The notes: generated by a model not told the origin, from the letters alone. A DNA stretch of 64,000 nucleotides from Akkermansia muciniphila (GCA_945883495.1 CAMCXS010000015.1:1-64000); one strand, 5' to 3'; shown: positions 36,282 to 45,414, numbered from the stretch's first letter. Translations and numbers: made by a program.

Positions 36282-36927
36282 AGACCAGGCGAACGGCTTC
36301 TTCGACGGAAGCGATGTCGATCGCTTCGTCCTCGAAGTGCAATTCCGCCACGATCGGGCACGCGAGAAACTGTTCCAAGACCACGCGATTGCTGATCGAC
36401 GCAGCGTCGCGCTCCGGCCGGACGTGATTCAGGACCAATCCCGCCACCTTGAGGTCAAAGGCTTCGACCTGCCGGACCGTGAGGATCGTGTGGTTGAGGG
36501 CGCCGAGCTTGTTGTCGACCACGATCAAAACCGGATACCCGAGTAACGCCGCGAAGTCGGACATGGCCTGATCCGCCGTCACCGGAACCTCCCAACCACC
36601 CGCCCCCTCGACGATGAGGTGATCGTTTTCCTTGGCCAAAACCTTGGCCCGCTCAGCCAGGCTGAGCACATCGATGCTGCCCCCTTCGATCATGGTCGCC
36701 GCGAAAGGCGCCGCTCGTGACTTAAACCATACCGGATTGATGTCGTCCACGGTGATGTCGGTGCGGCCGGAGGCTTCCAGCAGTTGCATCGCATCCTCCC
36801 GGGTGCCACACGCGATCGGCTTAAAAGGCATCACCCGGTCGCCGCGCTGGGCAAGTGCGCGGACGATGAGCGTGGTTACATACGTTTTGCCGACGTCGGT
36901 GTCGGTCCCAGTGATAAACAGATTCAT
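36271..36927 (-). CDS. bioD: Dethiobiotin synthetase
   Basis: Closes the ureido ring of dethiobiotin from diaminopelargonate, CO2 and ATP. A 218-residue protein with P-loop GTDTDVGKT (7-15), FKPIACGTREDA, and VEGAGGWEVPV for substrate and ATP binding, the usual BioD pattern. No other bio genes are in the window. Its ATG overlaps the glmM stop by four bases, an unusual partner implying translational coupling to cell-wall precursor synthesis. Confidence 0.93.
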   Translation of the reverse strand: MNLFITGTDTDVGKTYVTTLIVRALAQRGDRVMPFKPIACGTREDAMQLLEASGRTDITVDDINPVWFKSRAAPFAATMIEGGSIDVLSLAERAKVLAKENDHLIVEGAGGWEVPVTADQAMSDFAALLGYPVLIVVDNKLGALNHTILTVRQVEAFDLKVAGLVLNHVRPERDAASISNRVVLEQFLACPIVAELHFEDEAIDIASVEEAVRLVSKL

Positions 36928-38297
36928 ATACCGATTTGTTCTTGAATGGCCGCCGCGATGGCATCGCCTTGTGTTTGAAGGAATGCTTCGTCTGGACCTT
37001 CGAGAAGGAGACGAATTTTCGGCTCGGTTCCCGAATAACGAAGCAACACGCGGCCTCGTTCGCCCAGAGCGGCTTCCGTTTCGGAAAGCAATCGGCTCGC
37101 TTCGTTCAATTCGGACAAAGGAGGCTTCGACCGCACCCGGAAATCCCGCCGCACTTGGGGGTATTTGATCAGGCAGCGCCGCAATTCGCTGAGCGGTTTT
37201 CCTTCCGCCGCCATGATTTCCAGAATCTGCACCGCCGCGATGATGCCGTCCCCCGTGGTGGTGTGGTCGTGAAAAATCAGGTGTCCGCTTTGCTCGCCAC
37301 CGAGATTGAGACCCCGGCGTCGCATCACTTCGATCACCTGCCGGTCCCCCACCCCACAGCGCACCACCTCACCACCGAGCGCTCGCAGCGTGTCGTTGAG
37401 GCCAAAATTCGACATCACCGTGGCCACAATGGAGTTTGCGCTCAGCCGGTTGCGCTTGGCAAGGAAGGTCGCCGCGATCGCCAAGATTTCGTCCCCGTCC
37501 AGCGCCGAGCCGGTTTCGTCGCAGAGGATCACCCGGTCGGCGTCGCCATCGTGGGAAACTCCGGCCACGGCCCCGCTCTCCCGCACGAGGCGCCCGATCG
37601 CCTCCGGATGCGTGGCCCCGCAGTCCGCGTTGATGTTCCGGCCGGTCGGCAGGTTGTAGTCCACCACCAAGTCCGCTCCGAGATGTGCCAAGACATGCGG
37701 GCTGGTCCGCACCGAGGCCCCGTGTGCGCAATCGAGCGCGATCTTCATCCCCTTAAGAAAGGGCGCGTCGGTTTGCACCGTCCCCAACACCCGTTGCACG
37801 TACGTCTCTTCGGCCCCGTCCAAGGGATCGATCCGCCCCATTTTCCCCGGTGTGGCCCGTTCCACCTCGGCCCCGCTGAAATACGCTTTCTCGATCGCCA
37901 GTTCCGTCGCGTCATCCAGCTTGTAGCCATCCGGCCCGAAAAACTTGATCCCGTTGTCCTCATACGGGTTGTGCGATGCGGAGATCACGATTCCAAACGC
38001 CGCTCCCAGCTTGGTCGTCAGATAAGCCACCGCTGGAGTCGGGATCACGCCGGCCAAACGGACATCGACGCCCGCTGACGCCAACCCAGACGCAACCGCC
38101 GCTTCGAGCATGGTCCCGCTGAGACGCGTATCCCGGCCCATGACGCAGACCGGCCAATCCGCCTGATCTCCCTTGACCCGGCCGAGGTGCGCCGCCGCGA
38201 TCTGGCCGAGCCGCACGGCCGATTCTGGAGTCAAGGGACCGGCATTTGCAACGCCACGAATGCCATCGGTACCGAATAATTGGCCGGAAGAACTCAT
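36924..38297 (-). CDS. glmM: Phosphoglucosamine mutase
   Basis: Converts glucosamine-6-phosphate to glucosamine-1-phosphate on the way to UDP-GlcNAc. A 457-residue protein starting MSSSGQLFGTDGIRGVAN. The phospho-serine is S108 in ISASHNPYEDNG; the metal loop is DGDADR, the sugar loop GEQSGHLI and the phosphate-binding end RYSGTEPKIR. Length and motifs are standard. It is the first gene of a bioD-coupled pair; its upstream region is the repeat-rich gap to the right. Confidence 0.95.
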   Translation of the reverse strand: MSSSGQLFGTDGIRGVANAGPLTPESAVRLGQIAAAHLGRVKGDQADWPVCVMGRDTRLSGTMLEAAVASGLASAGVDVRLAGVIPTPAVAYLTTKLGAAFGIVISASHNPYEDNGIKFFGPDGYKLDDATELAIEKAYFSGAEVERATPGKMGRIDPLDGAEETYVQRVLGTVQTDAPFLKGMKIALDCAHGASVRTSPHVLAHLGADLVVDYNLPTGRNINADCGATHPEAIGRLVRESGAVAGVSHDGDADRVILCDETGSALDGDEILAIAATFLAKRNRLSANSIVATVMSNFGLNDTLRALGGEVVRCGVGDRQVIEVMRRRGLNLGGEQSGHLIFHDHTTTGDGIIAAVQILEIMAAEGKPLSELRRCLIKYPQVRRDFRVRSKPPLSELNEASRLLSETEAALGERGRVLLRYSGTEPKIRLLLEGPDEAFLQTQGDAIAAAIQEQIGI

Positions 38298-39126
38298 CCC
38301 GGCAACCTACCCAGATTTCCCGTCGGCAAAGTGAAATTCCGCAAGAAAAACCCCGAATCGATCCCGCGCCTCAACCATCCACCCGCGCGAAAGATTGCCC
38401 CGCGTCTGCAAAGGCATCTCGCGTGTCTGCAGACGCATCTCTGCTCTCTTCAATGAGAGGTCGTGTCCCATCAATGATAGCTCGCGCACCTGCCATTACT
38501 TCCATGTTTTTTGGAACGCCGATCCGTTCTCTTTCAATTGAGAGCTGACTCGCTTCAATGCGAGCTCTCGGGTCTGCAATCGCCATCCCCTCTCTTTGAA
38601 TTGCGAGCTCACTCTGATCAATGACGTCTCGTGATCGTACAACCGGCATCGCGACGTCTGCACCGCACGCCGCCAAGGTCCCTTGGCCGTTGGAAGCGAT
38701 TCCCATAGGCCCAACGGGCCGGGATAGGATAGCCCAGGGCGCAGGGAGCTTTCAGCGACCGCAGCCCTGGGAAACGCCACGACAGGCGCCCCGCCCTGAA
38801 AGGTGCGGGACAATGTGGGGATCCGCCAGTTGACTTGCGGCTTTCAGCGCCCGCCTGCGGCTTCCTTTCGCTCTGGGCTATCATGTCACGGCCTTTTGGG
38901 CCTTGATGTCCAACACCGAAGAACTTGTGGGTAATGGCTATCGATCCCGAGCACGAGCACAGACGCGCGGAGGGCACCGAGGCCAACGAGGGGAGGCGAG
39001 ACTGGCGCAGCCATGGAGCGGACGGAACACAGGCCGCGAAGCAGCCACTTGCGCATGGTTGTTCCATCCTGCCACGGCGCGTGGGGAATTGACGCCGCCT
39101 TCCCCTCCTCCTACGCTCTGCTCCCG
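38298..39126. other. Gene-free stretch with 21-bp array and dispersed palindromes
   Basis: The left part holds the 13-unit 21-bp array (38371-38643). The right part (about 38700-38960) holds inverted blocks such as TAGCCCAGGGCG / CGCTCTGGGCTA and CAGCCCTGGG, plus 'aacgggccggga', which recurs in degenerate form at about 42929. No gene with recognisable domains. The region must carry the glmM promoter, but I could not assign one. Confidence 0.6.
38371..38643 (-). repeat. 13 x 21-bp degenerate tandem array
   Basis: Read on the minus strand, 13 consecutive 21-bp units start ATTGA/ATTCA/TTTGC and contain GAGA or GAGC plus CTC blocks. One frame translates as a heptad pattern beginning I(D/E) in most units (IDQSELA, IQREGMA, IEASQLS, IERERIG), and all three frames stay open for long stretches. 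Units have diverged by substitution but the 21-bp spacing is exact over 273 bp. No start signal or flanking domain supports a real protein. Confidence 0.85.
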
Positions 39127-39229
39127 ATGGACGAGATCGCCTCCCTAACTGAACGGATTCGCCAATTCCGCGACGCGCGGAAGCCGGGGAACTGCTTCAG
39201 CACTTCGTCTGGAAATCTTCTACAGATAG
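39127..39229 (+). pseudogene. mazG-like remnant with internal deletion
   Basis: Starts MDEIASLTERIRQFRDAR, the typical N terminus of small MazG-like nucleotide pyrophosphohydrolases. After a few bases another frame continues with EAGELLQHFVWKS, matching the metal-binding helix of the same family (EAGEL.EHFQW). About a dozen codons between the two pieces are missing and the frame shifts. The rest of the gene is gone; its end meets the 3' end of denD. It would not encode a working enzyme. Confidence 0.65.
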
Positions 39230-40197
39230 TCCTCGATGTACTCCCCCACGATCCGCTTTAAGGTCGGCGGTTGCGGTATGCCTAACGCCACGGCGCGAGC
39301 CCCATCCACCGCCACCGGCCAGTTGTCCACGATCCCTTGAATCCGGGCGTCAAAGGCATCGACGATCTTCCCAAGCTTCAAACCCCGTTCCCGGGCCACT
39401 TCCCTTAAAACGGTGTCCGCCGCCTCCGGAGTCACACGATGCGCCGGGAGCACATATCCCCGGTCATCTCCCAGCTTCATTTCCGGCACCTCGTGGAGGG
39501 CGATCAGGGAATCGATCACCGTGCGATACCCAGTCATCGGATGGCACTGGGTGCGACGTACCGGGAGCGGGCAATCCATTCCACTCAACGGCTCGCGGAA
39601 CATCCCGCTGGCCCAACTGGAGGCGGCGGCGTTGGGTTTGCCGGGGCGGACGATGACGGTAGGAAGCCGCGCGGAACGGCCATCAAAGTGCCCCTTGCGG
39701 GAGTGATCATTGATCAGCAATTCACAAATCGCTTTCGTCATGCCGTAGGTGGTCCGAGGCGTCAGCTTGGTGCGGTCGTGATTCTCCTCGACCATCGCCT
39801 CCCCGCCATAGGTCGCGATGCTGCTGGCGAAGACCACCCGGGGTTTTCCCGCCGCCGCCCGGGCCGCCTCAAAGACATGGCGCCCACCATCGAGGTTCAC
39901 GCGCAAAGCATCGTCAAAACGCTCTTCGCACTCTCCGCTCACCATGGAGGCCAGGTGAAAAATCGCGCCTGGATCCGGCCCAACCGCCGAGAATACGGCA
40001 TCGCGGCTGGAAATGTCCGCCGGGATTTGCCGCACCCGTGGATCCGTGGCTGGCGTCGGGAAGAAGGCATCGAAGAGCACGATTTGGCTGATCGGCTCCG
40101 GCTGCCCGGAAAGGCCAGTGAGCGTGCCACGTTCCAAAAGCTTCGCGCAAAGCCGGGAGCCGAGGAAGCCGCCTCCGCCGGTGATCATGATTTTCAT
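39220..40197 (-). CDS. denD: NAD-dependent epimerase/dehydrogenase, DenD-like
   Basis: A 325-residue short-chain dehydrogenase with a Rossmann motif GGGGFLGSRL near the N terminus and a YGMTK active-site Tyr/Lys preceded by SSIATYGG. The pattern MKIMITGGGGFLG...LARLL and the RLPTVIVRPGKPNAAASSW block are characteristic of D-erythronate dehydrogenase (DenD) and relatives. It is divergent from an LtnD-like gene with 71 bp between, and both belong to four-carbon acid sugar catabolism, which supports the call. The kinase and aldolase or decarboxylase of the pathway are not nearby. Confidence 0.75.
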   Translation of the reverse strand: MKIMITGGGGFLGSRLCAKLLERGTLTGLSGQPEPISQIVLFDAFFPTPATDPRVRQIPADISSRDAVFSAVGPDPGAIFHLASMVSGECEERFDDALRVNLDGGRHVFEAARAAAGKPRVVFASSIATYGGEAMVEENHDRTKLTPRTTYGMTKAICELLINDHSRKGHFDGRSARLPTVIVRPGKPNAAASSWASGMFREPLSGMDCPLPVRRTQCHPMTGYRTVIDSLIALHEVPEMKLGDDRGYVLPAHRVTPEAADTVLREVARERGLKLGKIVDAFDARIQGIVDNWPVAVDGARAVALGIPQPPTLKRIVGEYIEDYL

Positions 40198-40268
40198 GCA
40201 ACTGATGCCAGGTTGGGTTTTGGGGTTGCGATCTGCCCGCTTCTCCGTTGGGGTGATGCCCGCAAACC

Positions 40269-41147
40269 ATGGACAAGCCCCTCGCAGGACACAAGATCGG
40301 ATTCGCCGGCCTCGGCAACATGGGCTGGCCGATGGCCCGTCATCTCCACGACGCCGGCGCCGAAGTGATCGTTTGGAATCGCAGCCCGGGCCCCTTGGAA
40401 CGCGCCCGAGCTTACGGAATTCGTCCAATCGCCACGCTCCCTGAACTGGCCCGCGAGATCGGCCACGGCATCGTCGGGATCAATCTGACGCATACCGGCG
40501 TGGTGGAAGAGATTGTCTTCGGCCCAGGCGGATTGGCGGAAGCGCTCGACCCCGCGGCGTTGATCATCGATTTCGGGACCACTGGTGTCCCCGCCACCAA
40601 ATCATTCGCGCGGCGGCTACACTGGGTGGACGCTCCGGTGTCAGGCGGCCAAGTCGGCGCGGAGGCCGCTACCTTGACCATCATGGCCGGCGGTTCCCCG
40701 GAGAACTTTGCCCGCGCGCTTCCGGTGCTTCAAACCCTGGGAAAACGAATCACCCATCTCGGACCCTCTGGATCCGGCCAAGTCACCAAACTGGCGAATC
40801 AATTGATCGTGGCTCAAACCATCGACGCCGTGGCGCAAGCCTTGCGGCTCGCCGAACTCGCCGGGCTCGATAGCGCCCAAGTCCGTGACGCTCTCCTCGG
40901 TGGGTTCGCCGACAGCCGGATTCTGGAGCTGCACGGAGATCGCATGGTGCGACGCGACTTCACCCCCGGCGGGCGCTCCGCGCTTCAGCTCAAGGATGTC
41001 CGCCTCATTTGCGAGCTTGCCGAATCGCTCGGCTTCGATTCCCCCACCCTCCGCAACTGCCGCGCTCAATGGGAGCACTTCGTAAATGACTGCAACGGAG
41101 GGGACCTGGATCACTCGGCCTTGTTCCGGCTGTATGAGGTTAGCTGA
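40269..41147 (+). CDS. ltnD: NAD(P)-dependent beta-hydroxyacid dehydrogenase, LtnD-like
   Basis: A 292-residue enzyme of the 3-hydroxyisobutyrate dehydrogenase family. The dinucleotide motif is GFAGLGNMGWPMARHL, the substrate loop DAPVSGGQVGAEAATLTIM and the catalytic lysine lies in GSGQVTKLANQ. Substrates of the family include L-threonate, glycerate and hydroxyisobutyrate. The adjacent divergent DenD-like gene points to four-carbon sugar acids, so L-threonate is the best guess; the substrate cannot be read from sequence alone. Confidence 0.75.
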   Translation: MDKPLAGHKIGFAGLGNMGWPMARHLHDAGAEVIVWNRSPGPLERARAYGIRPIATLPELAREIGHGIVGINLTHTGVVEEIVFGPGGLAEALDPAALIIDFGTTGVPATKSFARRLHWVDAPVSGGQVGAEAATLTIMAGGSPENFARALPVLQTLGKRITHLGPSGSGQVTKLANQLIVAQTIDAVAQALRLAELAGLDSAQVRDALLGGFADSRILELHGDRMVRRDFTPGGRSALQLKDVRLICELAESLGFDSPTLRNCRAQWEHFVNDCNGGDLDHSALFRLYEVS

Positions 41148-41273
41148 GGCGAATTCCGAATTTCTGGCATGGCACAAACCGTCAAGGGCTCCTGATTATC
41201 AGGCTATTTCGATACACTGTCATGCATCTCACGGTTGCATCTCTGCCAGGCCGCGACATAGATTGGCTCCCCA
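41148..41273. promoter_or_regulatory. Probable promoter region of the ParA operon
   Basis: 126 bases between ltnD and the GTG start of the ParA gene, noticeably less GC-rich than the surroundings, with TCATGCATCTCACGG and a 'tgattatcagg' palindrome. No clean -35/-10 pair can be assigned. Confidence 0.3.
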
Positions 41274-42098
41274 GTGACTAAGGTCAGCATCGCCAGCCAA
41301 AAGGGTGGGGTCGGTAAAACCACCGTCGCCATCAATCTCGCTTACTCCTTGGCCCGGCGGGGGTGGAATGTGCTCTTATTGGACACGGACCCGCAGGGAG
41401 CCATTGGCCTCTCCCTGGTGGAGCGCAGCTTTGAGCATCGTGGCTTTTTCGATGCCCTTTGTGGCGATGCCCTGAGCGGCCTAATCATGCACACTCGGGT
41501 GCCTGGCTTGGCGCTGATGCCCGCCGGGAACTATCGCCGCTACGATCAGGCGCCGGTCTCGCTCGACCCTGCGGCCCGGCGCCGCCGCACGGGAGCGATT
41601 TTTGCCGAGCTCGCCACCGTGGATCGCGACTTCGATGTCGTCCTGATTGATACCGCGGGCGGAACCCACAGCGTTACTGGAGACGTCCTCTGGCACAGTG
41701 ACCAAGTTCTCATCCCGGAACTGGCCGAACCGCTCGGGTTGCGCACGCTGCCTCAGATTCTCCACCTCATGGCCGATCTCCAGGCCAAACAACCGCCGAC
41801 CCAAGTGCTCGGAATCGTGCCCACGATGGTTCAGGGGGATCAGCCCAACAGCGCCAGCGTGGTCCGCAAGCTGCGTGAGATTCTCCCCGCTGAGTTGCTC
41901 TTCAATACCGTTGTCCCCCGGGATCCGGTGTTTCTCCGGGCCAGCGAACATGGGGTTCCCCTCGCGCTCCTTTCCCAACATCCCCTCCCCTCCGCCTTGA
42001 TCTTCGACCAGCTTGCCGCCGAGGTCGAACAACGTCTCCCGGGGCTCGCCCCCGCCATCTCCAACCGCTCCGATGGCCTCGCCAGACTCATGGATTGA
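41274..42098 (+). CDS. ParA/MinD-type ATPase
   Basis: A 274-residue deviant Walker-A ATPase: KGGVGKTTVA with the signature lysine, the VLLLDTDPQG Walker A' loop and VVLIDTAGGTHS as Walker B. The start is GTG 41274. Such ATPases bind DNA or membrane as ATP dimers and position plasmids, chromosomes or protein clusters. No ParB or parS is adjacent; instead the next gene overlaps it by 26 bases and encodes a roadblock-like protein, which suggests an orphan ParA used for subcellular positioning, not DNA partition. Confidence 0.88.
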   Translation: MTKVSIASQKGGVGKTTVAINLAYSLARRGWNVLLLDTDPQGAIGLSLVERSFEHRGFFDALCGDALSGLIMHTRVPGLALMPAGNYRRYDQAPVSLDPAARRRRTGAIFAELATVDRDFDVVLIDTAGGTHSVTGDVLWHSDQVLIPELAEPLGLRTLPQILHLMADLQAKQPPTQVLGIVPTMVQGDQPNSASVVRKLREILPAELLFNTVVPRDPVFLRASEHGVPLALLSQHPLPSALIFDQLAAEVEQRLPGLAPAISNRSDGLARLMD

Positions 42099-42837
42099 TC
42101 TCTCGGAAGTGGCGCGACTCGTCCGCCAAATCCTTCCCTCCACGACCCCTCCATTGGAGAGGCCCGCGCCCGGCCCTTCACCGGCGATGCCGTTGGTCGG
42201 CTCGGGACAACAGTTCCCGTGGCAGATCGATCCCAACGCGACCTTCCCGGAGCTGGACGATCTCGATCCCAATGCCGAGGCAGACCTCGATCTGCCGGCG
42301 GATCCCGACTTGGAACGGCTCACCACCGCCGAGCTCCGCCACCGCGCGACCCGCGCCATGAGGGCTCTCCACGCCGTCGCCTCGCCTCGCGTCCCGGCTC
42401 CCTCGCCTCCCGAAGCCCCCCAACCGGCCGAACCCGCCGGCTCGGCCTCCGGCTTTTCCATCCCAGACGGCAAACTCCGTGACCGCCTCCTCGCGTATGC
42501 GAACTGGGTCGCCGAAGTCACCGGTTGCGTCTCGTTCCGCATCGTCGATCCCCAGGGCTACTCCCTTCTGGAGCTCGATGGCGATAACGATCCCCGCATG
42601 GTTGATTGCGCCCTGAAACTCATTGCCGCGCTGGAAGAAGCTCGCTCCCGGATGACCGCCGACAGCCCCCGCGCCGGCCTCTATCTTCCGTTGAGCGATG
42701 ACGAATGGCTCGGTGTTTTGGAGTGCGAAAGCACCGCCGGACGCATGTGCATTTCCCTGGTCACCCGCGCTCCTCTCTCCAAAGCCGCCGCCGCGGAACT
42801 GATCGACACCCTCCGCCGGACCGTCGATCTCGCCTGA
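42073..42837 (+). CDS. Roadblock/LC7-like domain protein
   Basis: A 254-residue protein. Start chosen at the ATG of MASPDSWIDLSEVARLV, inside the ParA gene's last 26 bases; the frame itself extends further up. Residues 1-120 are Pro/Asp/Glu-rich and probably disordered. Residues about 135-250 look like a roadblock/LC7 fold: KLRDRLLAYANWVAEVTGCVSFRIVDPQGYSLLEL, then a helix and strands ending LVTRAPLS and a final helix. Roadblock proteins (for example MglB) regulate small GTPases; here the partner in cis is a ParA ATPase. No GTPase gene is nearby. Domain call is by pattern, not by search. Confidence 0.6.
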   Translation: MASPDSWIDLSEVARLVRQILPSTTPPLERPAPGPSPAMPLVGSGQQFPWQIDPNATFPELDDLDPNAEADLDLPADPDLERLTTAELRHRATRAMRALHAVASPRVPAPSPPEAPQPAEPAGSASGFSIPDGKLRDRLLAYANWVAEVTGCVSFRIVDPQGYSLLELDGDNDPRMVDCALKLIAALEEARSRMTADSPRAGLYLPLSDDEWLGVLECESTAGRMCISLVTRAPLSKAAAAELIDTLRRTVDLA

Positions 42838-43241
42838 GTTCCGTGGGCGGGCAACCGCGCGTCTCGTCCTGAGCTTCACCCACAGTTGGAAACCATGGTG
42901 GGGTCGGCTCATCATGAGTCCAATAGGTCCGACGGGCCGGGAGATGATACTAGGAAAGAGCCCTGCTTCTCCCCATCATCAGTCCCCCAAGGCCACAGCA
43001 GGGCCAGTTTGGCACGCGGGCCGCGCTCAGGTGCGACGAAATCGACCGGCGTATGCGTCAATCTGTCTCCAATCCGGGGAGTTTCCGCCGCCCCCCACCT
43101 CCGTCTACTCGTCGTAAATCCCTCACAATCAGTAGATTACAACTCCACGAATGCAGATGGCACGGTTTCGGCTCACTCGGCCCGCGCCTCCCAAAAACTT
43201 TCTTCAACCAAACCACCAGACCACAACCCGAAACAATCGAC
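42838..43241. promoter_or_regulatory. groESL upstream region and repeats
   Basis: 404 bases without a gene. The left part (about 42900-43030) carries a 'caataggtccgacgggccggga' block similar to one at about 38705. The right part must contain the groES promoter. I looked for CIRCE (TTAGCACTC-N9-GAGTGCTAA) and found none, and no clear heat-shock promoter can be assigned. Confidence 0.5.
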
Positions 43242-43535
43242 ATGAGTGCCAAAATCAAACCATTGGGTGCCCGCGTTCTCGTCCGTCGGCTCGAAGCTGA
43301 AGAGAAGAGCGCCGGCGGAATCATCATCCCAGACGCCGCGAAGGAAAAGCCCCAGGAAGCCGAAGTCGTCGAACTCGGCACTGGCGGCAAAGACGACGAA
43401 GGCAACGAGATCGTCTTCCACGTCAAGAAAGGTGACCGCGTTCTGATCTCTAAATACGGCGGCACCGAAGTGAAACTCAACGGCGATCCCGTCGTGATCC
43501 TCAAGCAGGACGAAATCCTCGCCATTTTCAATTAA
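43242..43535 (+). CDS. groES: Co-chaperonin GroES
   Basis: A 97-residue protein beginning MSAKIKPLGARVLVRRLEAEEKSAGGIIIPD, with the mobile loop (EEKSAGGIIIPDAAKEKPQ) that docks on GroEL. Forms the heptameric lid on the folding chamber. It precedes groEL by 41 bp in the usual order. The start is fixed by the conserved N terminus. Confidence 0.96.
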   Translation: MSAKIKPLGARVLVRRLEAEEKSAGGIIIPDAAKEKPQEAEVVELGTGGKDDEGNEIVFHVKKGDRVLISKYGGTEVKLNGDPVVILKQDEILAIFN

Positions 43536-43576
43536 CTCCCCGTCCGGGACTGAAACTCAACTGACTCAATTCCTTT

Positions 43577-45202
43577 ATGTCCGCGAAAAAACTCATCTTC
43601 GATGAAAGCGCCCGTCAGAAACTCCTGACCGGGGCTGAAACCCTCGCCAAGGCCGTTAAGGCCACCCTCGGACCGGCCGGACGCAACGTCGTCCTCGCCA
43701 AGAAGTGGGGCGCTCCCACCGTCACCAAGGACGGCGTCACCGTCGCCAAGGAAATCGAACTTCCCGATGCCGTCGAGGACATGGGCGCCAAGCTGATCCG
43801 CGAAGTCGCTTCCAAGACGAACGACGTTGCCGGTGATGGCACCACCACCGCTACCGTCCTGGCCGAGTCGATCTTCCGCCAAGGACTCAAGAGCGTGACC
43901 TCCGGCAGCAACCCGATCAGCCTGCAACGCGGCATCCTCAAGGGAGCCAACGCCGTGGCCGCGGAGCTGACCTCCCTTTCCAAGAAGGTCAAGGGTTCCA
44001 AGGAGATTGCCCAAGTCGCCACTGTCTCCGCAAACTGGGATGCCTCCATCGGCAACATCATCGCGGAAGCCATGGACAAGGTCGGCAAGGACGGCACCAT
44101 CACCGTGGAAGAGGCCAAGTCGATCGACACCACCCTCGAAGTGGTCGATGGCATGCAGTTCGACAAGGGCTATCTCTCGCCCTACTTCGTGACCGATTCC
44201 GAGGCCATGGAGGTGGTGCTGGATAACCCCTTTATCCTCATCTACGAAAAGAAGCTGAGCAATCTGCGCGACCTCATTCCGATGCTGGAGAAGGTCAGCC
44301 AAAGCGGACGCCCGCTCCTCATCATCTGTGAAGACGTGGAAGGCGAAGCCCTGGCCACCCTCGTGGTGAACAAGATCCGCGGCACCCTCCAAGTTTGCGC
44401 CGTCAAAGCTCCTGGCTTTGGCGATCGCCGCAAGGCCATGCTTGAGGACATCGCCATCCTCACCGGTGGCCAGTTCCTCACCGAGGACCTCGGCGTGAAG
44501 CTCGAAAACCTCCAAATCGCCGATCTTGGCAGTGCCAAGCGCGTTAGCATCGACAAGGATTCCACCACCATCCTCGAAGGCAAAGGCAAGAACGATGCCA
44601 TCAAGGGCCGCGTGAACCAAATCCGCCGCCAAATCGAGGAAACCACCTCCGACTACGACCGGGAGAAGCTCCAAGAGCGCCTCGCCAAGTTGGCCGGCGG
44701 TGTGGCCGTCATCCACGTCGGCGCTGCGACGGAGCCGGAAATGAAGGAGAAGAAGGCTCGCGTTGAGGACGCCCTGCACGCCACCCGCGCCGCGGTGGAA
44801 GAAGGCATCGTTCCTGGCGGTGGCACTGCCCTGCTTCGCGCGCAAAAGTCGCTCGATGCCCTCAAGCTGGAAGGCGACGAGGCCATCGGCGTGCAAATCG
44901 TGCGCCGCGCCATCGAAGAACCGCTCCGTGCCTTGGCTGAAAACGCCGGGTTGGAAGGTTCCCTCATCGTCGGCCGCGTCCGTGAGAAGTCCGGAAACGT
45001 CGGCTTCAACGTCGCTACTCAGGAATACGAAGACCTCGTCAAGGCGGGCGTCGTCGATCCCTGCAAAGTGACCCGCACCGCGCTCCTCAACGCGGCTTCC
45101 GTCGCCGGTCTCCTCCTCACCACCGAGGCGGTCATCTTCGACAAGCCCGAAGAGAAGAAGCCCGCAGCCGGCGGCGGTCACCACGACCACGACGATTATT
45201 GA
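43577..45202 (+). CDS. groEL: Chaperonin GroEL
   Basis: A 541-residue 60-kDa chaperonin subunit, ATP-driven folding chamber. Visible are [31 protein letters not shown] at the N terminus, [10 protein letters not shown] (ATP site), and [17 protein letters not shown]. The tail is unusual: most GroELs end in GGM repeats, whereas this one ends [12 protein letters not shown], rich in His and Asp. That could bind metal but is short. A hairpin terminator lies about 70 bp after the stop. Only one groEL is in the window. Confidence 0.97.
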   Translation: MSAKKLIFDESARQKLLTGAETLAKAVKATLGPAGRNVVLAKKWGAPTVTKDGVTVAKEIELPDAVEDMGAKLIREVASKTNDVAGDGTTTATVLAESIFRQGLKSVTSGSNPISLQRGILKGANAVAAELTSLSKKVKGSKEIAQVATVSANWDASIGNIIAEAMDKVGKDGTITVEEAKSIDTTLEVVDGMQFDKGYLSPYFVTDSEAMEVVLDNPFILIYEKKLSNLRDLIPMLEKVSQSGRPLLIICEDVEGEALATLVVNKIRGTLQVCAVKAPGFGDRRKAMLEDIAILTGGQFLTEDLGVKLENLQIADLGSAKRVSIDKDSTTILEGKGKNDAIKGRVNQIRRQIEETTSDYDREKLQERLAKLAGGVAVIHVGAATEPEMKEKKARVEDALHATRAAVEEGIVPGGGTALLRAQKSLDALKLEGDEAIGVQIVRRAIEEPLRALAENAGLEGSLIVGRVREKSGNVGFNVATQEYEDLVKAGVVDPCKVTRTALLNAASVAGLLLTTEAVIFDKPEEKKPAAGGGHHDHDDY

Positions 45203-45271
45203 TTGCGTCAACTCGTTTGATCCCCAATCCTCCGGAGCACCACCGCCGGCAGGATGAAGGGGTCGAATCCA

Positions 45272-45305
45272 GGCCGGAAGGGAAGCCCCTTCCGGCCTTT
45301 TTTCC
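45272..45305 (+). terminator. Rho-independent terminator of groESL
   Basis: GGCCGGAAGGG pairs with CCTTCCGGCC around a GAAGCC loop, followed by six or more T residues. It separates groEL from the convergent dnaE. Confidence 0.92.
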
Positions 45306-45414
45306 GGTACGTCACCTAGAGAACCCTGTGCGCTGGTCACGCACAAATGAGCAATCCGACCACTCCAAACGGCAAGCAGGTAGACTACGCCTCAGATTCC
45401 TTGCCCTGGAAGTT

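Noticed and set aside
41274-42837. Plasmid or chromosome partition locus
   Set aside because: No parB gene and no repeated parS-like palindromes are adjacent; the partner is roadblock-like.
43036-43241. CIRCE heat-shock operator upstream of groES
   Set aside because: No TTAGCACTC-N9-GAGTGCTAA or near match is present.
45241-45300. A tRNA-like GGTCGAATCC segment
   Set aside because: The stem pairing belongs to the groESL terminator; no cloverleaf or acceptor stem can be folded.
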